Shown here piece by piece: positions 13,301-23,379 of a DNA stretch of 64,000 bases (its first letter is position 1; every line of letters starts with the position of its first letter). The stretch lies in the NCBI RefSeq assembly GCF_020360975.1, contig NW_025408670.1:1550001-1614000 (forward strand), in the 5' to 3' direction. The DNA comes from Hirsutella rhossiliensis (lineage: Eukaryota > Ascomycota > Sordariomycetes > Hypocreales > Ophiocordycipitaceae). The translations under genes were made by a program, and so were the position numbers. The notes under the pieces were generated by a model. That model saw only the letters and a program-made list of their open reading frames with translations. It did no database searches and was not told the origin of the DNA.

Positions 13301-15080
13301 TTTAGTACCTCTTATATTTATTATTTAAAGTAGTACTAACTATACTTTATACTCCCTTACCTTACTATTATTAAGCCTTAATAACTTAGGGTATAATAGC
13401 GCTACTTATAGTAATCCTTACTATTAAGTAAAGTATATATTTATAAGGTTAATAGTATTATAAGTATCTAAGTATATAGGGACTTTAATAAGGTTTCGCC
13501 TTAATATCGTTATAAGAGTTTTAAGTAACTATCTTATAGGTATTAAGTTTACTAAAGGAGAGGCGTTTACCTTAATATCTTACCTTTTCGTAATTTTATA
13601 GTATTAAGTCTAAGAGTCTTTACTAGGGTTTCTACTTATAAGGAATTAGTATATTTTATAGATAGGTATCCTAGCTTATTATATTAAAAATATATAATTC
13701 CTAATAAAGTAAAAGATCCTCTTCCTTAATAATATCCCTTAGTTTAGCCCTTAGTAAGTATATTACTAGCTTACTAGTTATTAGTTAAATTAATAGTATT
13801 TCCTTAACGATTTAGCTTAGCTTATTAGCCTCTTTAATTCCTTCCTTTATATATACTACCTTAAGGTATAGTACTATTTCTATTCTTAGTTCCTTTAAAG
13901 GTAAAAGTAATATTAATATATTACTTTTTATTAGTAGTAGTATCTTAATATCGTTAAGCGACTTATATAAGCTCTTCCTATTAATAGGTATAAATAAGCA
14001 TTAAGTAAAGGTTAATTTAGTCTTAAAGTTATAGCTTTAACTTAATAAAAAATATAAGAGTATATACCTTTTTTAATAGGCATTTAAAATACCTCTTTAA
14101 GGAGTTAAGGTATAAGCTAAACTCTAAGAGGGACTAGCCTTTTTATTAGCGAGCCTCCTTTAATTATATCGCTAATAGTATCTCCTTATTTATAGTATCC
14201 TTAATTAAAATAAGTATCTATTTCTTAAAGTATACCTAATCTATACTATATTTAGTTTATTTAATCGGTATTTATTCTTTAAGGTATTAGCGCTATCTTA
14301 CTTTATAGTCGCTATATATATAATTTACTATATAAAGGATCTTTATTTTATTACGATAAAAATCTTTAAGCGCTACCTTAAAAGCGTTCTTTAAATCGTA
14401 AGTTTAGTTTAGACGTTTCTATATATTAATAGGTTAAGATAATTAAGCGATATTTTTAATCTTAACCTCGCCCGCGCGACTACTATCTAATTTAAGGAAG
14501 TAGGACTATCGACGCTTCCTTAAATAGATAGCGATAGTACTAGCGCGTTTAGTAATTTCCTCCTCTAATTATATAACGCGATCTTATAAGTATTTCGTCT
14601 CTTTTAGCTCCTTAACCCGCGCTTATAGAGCTATAAGCTTTTCCTTATAAGATAGTTATTTTATACTTATAGGTAGTAATATCTTTAATATAGTTATAAC
14701 GCTATCTATAATAAGGGTTTATTCTAAGGATATATCTTCCTATTCTTTATCTTTTAAGTAGATACTTAATATATTTAACGAAGAGGCCGCGACTAGTTAA
14801 CTACTACGTCGCGCTATAAGAGCGTTATATAGTTTTCTTTAAGTAGCTATCTCTACTAAGTAACTAAAAAGGGAAGCTTTAAAAATTATAAGGGAATATA
14901 TATTATAGTACGATTAGTTAGGTAGTAGAGATAGCTAGAGGTACTACGCTATATATATTATATTCTCCTTATTATAAGACTAAAGCTTATAAGAAGAGGG
15001 ATTTTCTCTCTTCTATTAGAATATTAAGTAGTCTATAATATATAAGCGGGGTAAGCACGATTCCCTATTAATACCCTACT
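10342..15080 (-). mobile_element. RIP-degraded Ty3/gypsy element, family A, copy 2
   Basis: Sister of the element at 1-4,001 (offset about 10,664), extended at its left end by integrase relic sequence. The minus-strand reading of 10,345-10,660 retains an HRPYNTI-like block and an INFTIGLP block followed by LIIID, matching the integrase zinc-binding and core regions; RT lies at about 11,940-12,100. The copy is split by a 473-bp insert at 12,417-12,889 and by the copia element at 15,081-21,253, after which the alignment resumes and ends near 21,321. Removing both inserts gives about 4.0 kb aligned to copy 1. RIP is heavy and no frame is open. Confidence 0.82.
12417..12889 (-). repeat. Solo-LTR-like insert with 5-bp target duplication
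   Basis: This 473-bp segment is absent from the otherwise collinear copy 1, so its ends can be read directly. It is flanked by the 5-bp duplication ATAAA (12,412-12,416 and 12,890-12,894). On the minus strand it begins TGTCGCGAAG and ends CTTCGCGAGA, an inverted pair matching 9 of 10 bases. TG start, about 470 bp and a 5-bp duplication fit a solo LTR; a MITE is the alternative. It has normal CpA content, so it arrived after the host copy was RIP-mutated or was never duplicated. It resembles neither the copia LTR nor the 258-bp repeat. Confidence 0.7.
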
Positions 15081-15281
15081 TGTGGGTAGGCACCTGCGGC
15101 AGCTGCTGCAATGAGACGGTACTAGGGTTAACCTGTGATGTTGTATTCGTCTTGTTCTCTATCTAAGGAGGCAGAGGCCAGCGTGGAGAAAGGGGGCACG
15201 CTGCCCTCAGCCGCACACGTGACCGTACGGGTCACGTGCCAACCATGGTTGGTCACACCACTAGATAGATACATTCCTACA
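15081..15281 (-). repeat. Copia 3' LTR (left copy)
   Basis: 201 bp, TG...CA termini, identical by eye to 21,053-21,253. It contains two adjacent perfect dyads: arms CACGTGACC / GGTCACGTG at 15,216-15,238 around a 5-bp centre, immediately followed by the 14-bp palindrome CCAACCATGGTTGG at 15,239-15,252. CACGTG is the E-box core bound by Cbf1-type bHLH factors, so this may be a promoter element; that is inference. Confidence 0.95.
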
Positions 15282-15493
15282 CAGGCAACTCTTCTTTTGC
15301 TGTGAAGCACAGCAACACCTTGAACGGGTCTAAAGGATAGTAGCGTTAAGGCCGTGAAGGAATGTGCCGTGAGGGCGTGTGTCATTATTGCGAAAAAGTG
15401 GGTCCGACGTCTTGTTCTTAGCTGTAGATATCGGGAAGAAGTGAAGGGTCTTCCTGATAGGAGCAATCATTTGATCATAGGGATAAGGAGCGG

Positions 15494-17264
15494 TTAGGAA
15501 CGTTGTACGTATCCTTCGACTCGAATTGTCAGACTATTGGTATCGATGAAGCGTTCCAGGGCTCGGTTTGGTGATGCTTTCGTCATTGCATCTGCTGGGT
15601 TGTCTGCGCCGTTGATCCAACGAATATCTGTTATCTCTCTCTTCTCGTATGACTGGCGAAGGGCCATGATATCAATCATCAATCGTTTTTCCTTCGTCGT
15701 ACCGAGCTTGACTAGGCATTCGTAGAGAGTACGAATCCGTACAGACGATGAGAGGGATAGGAGGAAGGTTGAGTCGTTCCGTAATTATCTTCATAGTCAT
15801 CGCAAGGAGATGCCTATGTCGAATCCGTTGGCCATACCGTAGATCTCTGATGCTAGGACGCTACGGGTAACACGTTTGCACTTTGTTGAACTCCAGTGTA
15901 CGATGTTACCACTAATCTCGAACTGTTTTTCTTTGTGGTTTGTCTCGTTAACGAGGGCAATGACGAATCCTAGTTGGGAGGATAAGTCCTTGTTGTTTGC
16001 GAAAGAACCATCGGTGAAAACCATCAGCTTTGCAGTAGCTAGATCAATTGGTTTGTACGTGAGGCCACGTAGTTGGTGATCCATTTGCCATTGCAGTCGC
16101 TTGTTCAAAATTGCGTAATCTTTATCCTCAGGGGTCTGTACTTGGGCGGCGACTGAAACATCGAAAGAAGCTTCCGGTTGAGCAATTGAAGCAATGTATG
16201 AGGCTCGCGCTCGTTCCTCAACGTAGCGCTGGTGACGATCAATTGCTTTAGGGTCAATGGTGGTCATTTTGCTGCTTGTCCCTTCTGTTGAAGTAAAGGG
16301 ATCCTTTCTTAAGGGTTATTATTCAGCAACGTCAGTCTTGCACCATTAAAGTCAACCGTTGTTCCGTATGTGATGTCAGTCTTGGGCTTGGAACGAAATT
16401 CTGCCTTTTGTAGCTCTTCTTCTTCACGGGTAGAAAAGTTGTTCGTTCCAAGGATGAGGGTGTCATCAGTTTGCATTCCAACAATACCGAGCGTGTCAGG
16501 GCCAGTATTCGAAATCAGTAGGCAGGAGTCATAGGTGGAGGTAGACATATCCAGCTTTTCGAGGTGATGCTGCTGATATGTGCGGAACCAATGGACTCCG
16601 GCTTCTGCGATACCGTACAGGGGCTTAATAACACGAATAATTGTTCCGTTAGGGTATTTGCCTTGTAGTTCCGTGGGCAAATACGTAAGAATGGTCCGGA
16701 AAAGCTTGGTCTGGGATGGCGGGTATGCCGGAGTGTTATCACGGGGGGGGGGGGTTATGCCTTAGTTTTGAAGAAGTCCGGGGCAATAGCGAGGATGAGT
16801 CTCTGGCTAACGCGTTGAATTGTCGGAGATTGCGTCAGGAGGGTGGTCTTCTCAAAGTCGTTATGTCCTTGAATAACAAGTCGAGACTTTTCGTAGGGCT
16901 TAGTGTTGATTCCTTTGACTTCACGAACCATTCGAGAGCGAAAGATTCTATAGTTTCCATGACTCATTTGATCGTATCGTTCAAATTGGAATACACCGCG
17001 GCCAACGAGGTCAGTAATCTCTTTGTTATCGGATTCTTCGAAGGGTCACCAGGAGAGGTGATTATGCCATCAGACCGTAGCTTGAGGGAAAGAGCTTGTG
17101 CATCTTCCTCCTTTTGGGTCAAGCTCTGGTCTACGGCAGGCCATCATGATCAAATCCTTTGGCTTGTTCTTTGATCCTGGTGGGCGTCCTCTTGCGGGGG
17201 CGGGGGTTCGGGTCGGGCAGGCAGGTCCGTTAGGGTCTTAACGGGGTCTTGAGCCGGTTGTTCA
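15494..17264 (-). pseudogene. Copia reverse transcriptase and RNase H region, frameshifted
   Basis: A linker with the AT-hook-like motif RGRPPGSKNK (about 17,161-17,192) precedes RT. The RT finger block (KSRLVIQGHND) is in the segment 16,967-16,755. The palm continues after a 12-G homopolymer (16,743-16,754) in another frame, with IKPLYGIAEAG and the catalytic MQTDDTLIL, in which Gln-Thr replaces the usual Tyr-Val before the Asp pair. RNase H shows VFTDGSF (about 15,985-16,005), SEIYGM and a terminal INGADNPADAMTK at about 15,590. At least three frame breaks are present, including one at the homopolymer. Confidence 0.85.
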
Positions 17265-18690
17265 TTAAGATCTGAACGAATGCCTGAGGGTCTGTGTCGT
17301 GTGTAGGGTCGGAAAGAGTGGTATCATCACGCAGATACGGTTGTACAAGGGTCGATCGAAAGACTTGGGGCCGTTGACTGTGTCAATGGTGATGTTATGG
17401 CTATCAATCGATGCAATCTTGAAGGGTCCTTGCCAACCGTCTTTCTCTCTCAAACGCGAACTTCACTTTGCAGCGGGAGGGATAGCACTTCTGTCGTGCT
17501 CGGGCCGTTGCGTGCATGGAGGGCATCCTTAACTCGTCTTTCTGCCGAGAGTTGGCGGAGCATTTTCATCGCTTTCTGCATAGCTTCCGATCTTTTGAGG
17601 TGGAAGCGGAAGGGGCGAGTCTGTAGATACGCGAGGGTATGCGCCGAAAACAAGCAACGTAGGCACAAGACCGTCAGGTCCTGCCGTATCATTGATTGCT
17701 TTAACAGCCATTTGAAGGACTGTTTCGGCGGAAGTGGTGTGGCCAATCTCAGCATGGAGGATGTTAAAGGCGCGTCGGAGGGTGCGTGATAGCGTTCAAT
17801 CTTTCCAATGGACCAATGCGTCTCAACAGGTACTTGAGAGCATTTGATTCCCATAATCTTTGCTTCGTTCCGGAATTCGAGAGAAGCAAAGTTAGTTCCT
17901 GCATCATGACGGAGGGTATCAGGAGGTCCAAGATACGTGTCGATCCAGAGGGTCCGGAGGGTCTCCCATGTATCTTTAGCTGACATTGACGGTAAAAATC
18001 TGGCTCCTTGGAAAGCAGTAGCTGAGTCCACAACGTGTAGAACAGGGCGTTGTGGTGTTCCTAGGTGCATCACATCAACGATGATTTCGTAGTTGAACTC
18101 TTGATCATCGTTAAGGGTGAACTTGAAGCGGCGTGGGGCTTGTGAGTGCATTTGACAGTGGTGACAGAACTTAGAGATAGTCTCTAATGTGTCTATCGAG
18201 ACGTCACTGTGCCCGGCTTGCTTCAAGAGGTGATGGAGCCTAGGGACTGCTGGGTGTCCAAAGCGTCGGTGAAGTGTACGAATCTCTGTTTCCGTAAGAA
18301 ACGAGATGGACTCTTCATCTTTCGTAAGGAAGAACCAGGGATGTCCCCATTTGCGTACGACTGGAATGCTTGTAGGGCGATTAGTACAATGATTAGTACA
18401 ATTGATGGTATCTGTGATGTTGTTGAAATAGATACCAAGCCGGTCCATATCAGCAAGGCAGAGCAAAAAGGAGTTGGGGTTTGAAGGACGTGGAACGTGA
18501 TCCTTCCGAGGGTGTGTTAAGGGCGACTGTGCCGAGGGAGTGGATGGCGTCGCTGTTGCCGAATTTGATGGAGGCCTGGCCGGATGTGGAGCTGTCGAGA
18601 GCTACAGAAGGGTCTTCTCGTTGTAGGGCGATGTACTGAGAGTATCCTGCTGTGGAAAATGTTGCTGCACCTGTGTCGATCATGATACCT
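17265..18690 (-). pseudogene. Copia protease and integrase region, frameshifted
   Basis: The protease segment (18,683-18,450) carries MIDTGA, the Asp-Thr-Gly catalytic triad of retroviral-type aspartic proteases. The integrase lies in a different frame from 18,466: an HHCC zinc site (LHRRFGH ... CHHC) near 18,170-18,270, then catalytic D-D-E residues in IIVDV (about 18,080), RHDAGTNF (about 17,900) and GKIERYH (about 17,800). The frame then shifts near 17,765 and continues in the segment 17,711-17,529. The C-terminal part, GWQGPFKI, is at about 17,410-17,440. All active-site residues are present although the frame is not continuous. Confidence 0.85.
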
Positions 18691-20607
18691 TGAATCTATC
18701 CCTTGAATAGCGATCTTCAATAATAAATTGCGAGGCTGGAACAACGGTTTGATCCGTCTGATAGACGTCTTCTCCTGTGATCAAATGATTGAATGCCTGT
18801 TGACAGAGCATTTGGCTTGCTTGCCATTGTTCCGGGTGATCGTTGGTGCTATTGTCATGTTCTTCCCATGTATCTTCAGTGTCATCAAAGCTGCTCATCT
18901 CATGACCTTCGTAGTCTAGAATATAGCCTCCGATGTCCGTGAGTTGTACACCTATGAAGTGACATTGAGTGATATGTTGGTCCTTGGCCTTTTGCCGTTC
19001 ATCCGTAGAGTGTTTAGTTGACCAACAGCCTTCTTGTCCACAAACAAAACACTTCTTCGTCCAGTTTCGGTTACTGTAGCTATGATTGTAGTTACTACGG
19101 CTTTGAGGCCGGTAGTTTCCACGGTTGTAGCTTTGTCTGTATCCGCGGCTGGGTCGTTGACCTGAATATCCGTATCTACCTCGAGAGCGGTTGTTATTGT
19201 ATCGACGGTCGAGGTAGTACTGATGGTGTGGATCGTTATGATCAAATGATCCAGCAAAGTCAAGGGAAATTGAGAAGTTGTTATGAGGGCAAGATGGGTT
19301 TCAACGGATGCACGAAGATCTGCAAGAAGGTGCTCGACGTTATCGGCGGGTTTGAAAGAGCGTATTGGAGTTCGGGTACTCCACGGCATGCTTTCATAAG
19401 CGTTGTACGCAGTTGGAGGTCTCCTGCGTACTCCCTGCCAAGGGCTCGTTGGCAGAGCTGAAGCTTATCAAAGAGGATTTGAAGCACTTCGTGGGGGGTC
19501 TTCGAAGCATCTTGGGCACGGATGGAGTTGAAGGTTATTGTTGTCCAGTCAGTATGGTAGTGGACATGGTTGACTTCCGTGTCAAAGTGTTGTTTGAAGA
19601 TATCATACGCTTGTCGGAACGTCGTAGCCCATGTGATCTTATCAAGATAGAATCTTTGGGCTCTTCCATCAAGGATCCGGGAAAGAGTGCGTGAAATTGT
19701 GATGGTTTCACTGGGATATGAGAGCAGTTGCTTAAGAAGAGGCGGAGCTTATCATCAAGGAGATCGTACGGCTCTCCTGTGTAGTTCCGATCTTTGTTCC
19801 AGGTCTTCATAAACTTCTGCTGGATGTCGCTATCGACGATAGCGTTCGGGATGTTATCCGGGGGGAGTTTCATGTATTCTCCAAAGGTTGCAGGGCCGGA
19901 TAAGTGTTCGGGGATGGAGTTGGTGACGGGTTGGACGAGATCGGGGTTCTGGAAGCGGTAGGAAGTCGGATGAATAGTAAGAGGTCGGAGCAGGTTTATC
20001 TTGGATAGTCGGAGCAGGAGTAGGTGCGTTAGGAGGGCTCGTTAGGGTCTTAATAGGTTGTGGTTCGTTAAGACCTTGATGAGGTGCTGCTAAGGGCGTA
20101 ACTGATGGTGAAGGAGGTTGAGACGGATGGGGATTAGTGGAAGCATTTGATCCTAGTAATGCTGTCTGCCTCCTGAAGGCAGCAGTCCTCTCATCAAACA
20201 CCATCTCCGTAAACTCCTGCTCTGGCCAGGTTTGTGGGTTCTCGATAGTTTGTAATATGAGAAATTGTGTTGCGAATTCCCCCCTTGTGAACCTGTGTAG
20301 ATACCTCTTTCCTTAGTAGTTTCCTGAGGGCTCTCTTGTATTCATTCGGGGCGCGGTCCCATGTGTCTTCGGTCCATTCTTCAAAATGCTGTTGGAAGTA
20401 ACCAAGGAGGTCGTATCCTTGATCACTGCCAGATTGAACGATGAATATGAACTTTGCCACATATGTCGTTACTGCGATCTTGTCCTTTTCGTCGTGTGTG
20501 ATATCGTTGTCCCAAAGGTCGATATTAATTTGTCGGAATGCGGATGCTTGGATGTCTAGTGCCTGCATCTGGTCGCATATTTCTTCGAGCTGGGCTTCTG
20601 GGGACAT
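18690..20607 (-). pseudogene. Copia gag region with zinc knuckle, frameshifted
   Basis: Starts at the ATG at 20,605-20,607 (reading MSPEAQLEEI). The reading frame upstream of it has no ATG. The region falls into several overlapping open segments in different frames (about 20,607-20,194, 20,204-19,854, 19,873-19,535, 19,487-19,281), so at least three frame changes are needed. Near 19,010-19,060 the translation shows KCFVCGQEGCWSTKH, a C-X2-C-X4-C-X4-H variant zinc knuckle common in fungal copia Gag proteins, where it binds RNA. An Asp/Glu-rich stretch follows (18,840-18,900). It is broken as read; sequencing error at some breaks cannot be excluded. Confidence 0.8.
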
Positions 20608-21052
20608 AGCTCGGGCGGTCAGGGCTATCGTGATCAAATGAATGAGACGATGTGGGGTTCGTATTGGTCTCTTCGTATACGAGTTGTCGCTAATAGGAGG
20701 TCGAGCGTCGCGTACTAAGTAGGTCGTTCGCGGCCAGACTGAACTGACGGGGATCTTGCTACTTAACGTCAAGGGTCGAACGTTCTTACTAGTTGTTTGC
20801 GATGTGGTCGCCTGTCGATTCCGGTGCTCACGGCTAGGCAAACTAGCGGGCGATCGTAATCAACAGTTGGAAGGACTCTCGCGCGGCTGGGCAAACCAGC
20901 GGGGAGATTCCTTGTTCTTAGCACAAATAACCTTCTTCTGAGCGCTACTCAGGGCCACAGTAAAGTGACGCGGACTATAGCACCTTCGAAGGTTGAGGAA
21001 TTTGTCTCTTCTACTTAGCTGTCTGTGACGGGCGTGGGCGGTCACTGATCAG

Positions 21053-21253
21053 TGTGGGTAGGCACCTGCGGCAGCTGCTGCAATGAGACGGTACTAGGGT
21101 TAACCTGTGATGTTGTATTCGTCTTGTTCTCTATCTAAGGAGGCAGAGGCCAGCGTGGAGAAAGGGGGCACGCTGCCCTCAGCCGCACACGTGACCGTAC
21201 GGGTCACGTGCCAACCATGGTTGGTCACACCACTAGATAGATACATTCCTACA
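21053..21253 (-). repeat. Copia 5' LTR (right copy)
   Basis: 201 bp, the promoter-bearing LTR for minus-strand transcription. It carries the same paired dyads at 21,188-21,210 and 21,211-21,224. It is followed by the target duplication CTACT at 21,254-21,258. Perfect identity with the left LTR by eye implies a recent insertion. Confidence 0.95.
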
Positions 21254-21620
21254 CTACTAATATATTAGTACTATATACCTAAGTACTTTATTAGCCTATA
21301 CCTCCTAGTAGTGCTTTTATACTAATATACCTATCCTTATTAGTTTATCTATCCTTTAGTATATCCTCTTAATCTAGTTAATTAGTTCTTATATCTATAG
21401 TTAGCTCTATATTACCTAATACCTTATCTTTACCTCTCTTACCTATAGTAAGAGTATCGCTTACTCTATCTTTAGCTAGGTATTAGGCTCTCCTATTACT
21501 ACTCCCGGCCGCCCTTAGGCCTATTCTCCCCCCTCTAAGTTATTAGGATATCTATATTATATCCTTTAAGTCCGATCTCTCTCTAGGCTTTATAGCCTTA
21601 TTTAAAAAGAGCTTTAAATA
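21254..21620. repeat. RIP-degraded flank: end of family A copy 2 and leader-like DNA
   Basis: 21,254-21,321 continues the alignment of family A copy 2 with copy 1 (3,930-4,001) after the copia insertion. The rest, to 21,620, has no counterpart at copy 1 and is AT-rich with one GC patch near 21,505-21,540. By position it would be the untranslated leader between the 258-bp LTR-like repeat and gag of a minus-strand element. No open frame. Confidence 0.6.
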
Positions 21621-21878
21621 TATTAAGGACTAGCGTATACTTAGCGTAGTAGTATAGGGCCGAATAATTATTTATCTAAAGCTAAGGAGAAAGGAGGAAA
21701 ACTCTATCTTAGTCGCGATAGCTATCTATCTTCCCTAGTCCCTAGCTCGACTTATATTTAGGTACTATTTAGCCTAAGTTTAGGTCGAGCTTTATCTATA
21801 CGTAGGTCTACTTTAGCCCGACTTTAGTACGGTCGCTATAGTATAACCCTAGCTCTCTATAAGCATAGCCTATAATAC
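21621..21878 (-). repeat. 258-bp LTR-like repeat, right copy
   Basis: Reverse-complement partner of 10,084-10,341, same length, differing mostly by C-to-T and G-to-A type changes. It sits at the upstream (right) side of family A copy 2, where its 5' LTR would be expected. It is less mutated than the left copy (it retains more CpG and CpA). Confidence 0.55.
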
Positions 21879-23185
21879 TTTACTAGATTAAGCTAGCTAT
21901 ATATATTTACTTAATAAAGTACCTCTTTAAACTATATAAGGTAGGCTAGAATTACTTTACTTTACTTTTAATAGAGTATTATAAGCTCTTAGCTTATTAA
22001 CTTAGCTATATTAGGTTTATTATAATTAATATAAAGCTTTATAAGGAGGTTAGCTAGTCTATTTATATTAATATATATAAGTAATAAGAGATACCTTTAT
22101 AGGTATAAGGATCGGCTTATATAAAGATAGTTAAATTAAGTATAAATATCCCTTATTATAGCGCTATTAATATAAAGCTTTACTTTTATATAAAGTAGCT
22201 ATAGCTTAAGCTCTATAAAGGAGCTATTAAACTTATTAAGGCATAGGAGTACCGCTCTTAGTTATATAGAGCCCTATTATTATAAGAGGCTCTTAATTAC
22301 TTAAGTAAACTAAGTATTACTTTTACTTTAATTTTATAACTATAGGAGTATAGATATTTTATATATATATATATATTAGCGCGGGCGGTTTAACTAAACT
22401 AGGTAATTAAAAGTCGGCTTTAAAGGTAGCTAGAAATAGATATTCTATATATAGGGATATAAAGAGGGTAAAATAAAGGGCAGATTATACTATTATAAAG
22501 TAAGTAAAGGTATAAGCTTAAGTATAGTTTATTAAAAGAAGGTTAATAATCTATAAGGGGGAAAAGAAAGAGAAGTATAGGCCTAGTATATATAGATATA
22601 AAGGCCGCTTATATATAGACTTAGCTTAGACCCTAGTCTAAGCCTATATAGGGTAAAAGCCCTTATATATATAGCTTAAACTACCTTAAAAGGTATTTTC
22701 TTAAGTATTTTAAGTATATATAATTATATATACCTTAAGTTATAGCTAGCTATATTAAGCTTAAGAGTATAACTAAGTAATAAACTAAGATCTATATATA
22801 TTAAATATAATAGTATTTAATATTATATTTATAGTATAAATAAAGGAAATATTACTATTAATAATAAGTAAATTAAAAAAATAAAATTTTAGTTAAACTA
22901 TAATAAATAGATATTTAAAAAGGTTTTATAAGAATCTTAATAAGATTTCTATTAAATATCTATAGTTACTTATTATATTTCTAAGATATTCTCTTTATAT
23001 CTTTATTAAGATATTTAAAGATATTTAGTAAAAAAAACTTAAAATATATCTAAGATTTATATATAGTTATACTAGAGCGCTACCTATATATAAAGTAGTT
23101 TTTAATAATAATAAAGGTATAGTAAAGTTAAGCTTAATATATATAGAAGTTATTCTAATTATAAATTTATAGTCGGCTTAACTAC
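21879..23185. repeat. RIP-type AT-rich DNA, unidentified repeat remnants
   Basis: TpA-rich, almost CpA-free DNA like the rest of the block, so it was probably repetitive once. No open frame and no recognisable domain in either strand; 22,800-23,060 is almost pure A+T. The transition to normal genic composition is abrupt at about 23,185-23,200. Confidence 0.7.
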
Positions 23186-23223
23186 TATAAAAAGCGGGTC
23201 GCTGGTCGGGCTACTAGGGGGGG

Positions 23224-23343
23224 ATGGTCCGCTTGACCACGTACTCCGCATTTTCCTTCGCGTCCCTCGTGCTTGGTCAGCCTCCTGTCGTCCTCAACAT
23301 GATTCAAGCTGTCCATTCCGATACCCCCCTGCACAGGACATAG
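23224..23343 (+). promoter_or_regulatory. Upstream ORF of 39 codons before the thioredoxin gene
   Basis: ATG at 23,224 opens a 39-codon frame that stops at TAG 23,341-23,343, 36 bp before the thioredoxin ATG; a second in-frame ATG lies at 23,299. If the transcript starts upstream of either ATG, this uORF would limit translation of the main frame. Transcript start is unknown, so function is inference. Confidence 0.3.
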
Positions 23344-23379
23344 GCGAAGAGCTTCTTCCATAACGGCATCATCGAAATC

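Larger units (their letters stand above)
15081..21253 (-). mobile_element. Ty1/copia-type LTR retrotransposon, complete but frameshifted
   Basis: A 6,173-bp element flanked by the target duplication CTACT (15,076-15,080 and 21,254-21,258) and bounded by 201-bp LTRs of identical sequence by eye. The domain order on the minus strand is gag with a zinc knuckle, aspartic protease, integrase, reverse transcriptase, RNase H; integrase before RT defines Ty1/copia. It inserted into family A copy 2: joining the flanks restores the alignment with 3,900-4,001. CpA is normal, so the element is not RIP-mutated. The coding region is broken by several frameshifts. A weak polypurine run (AAAAGAAGAG on the minus strand) lies about 10 bp from the 3' LTR; I could not match the primer-binding site to a tRNA. 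Confidence 0.95.

Noticed and set aside
1..23185. CRISPR-like or prokaryotic mobile features
   Set aside because: No regular short repeats with unique spacers; the repeats are eukaryotic LTR elements.
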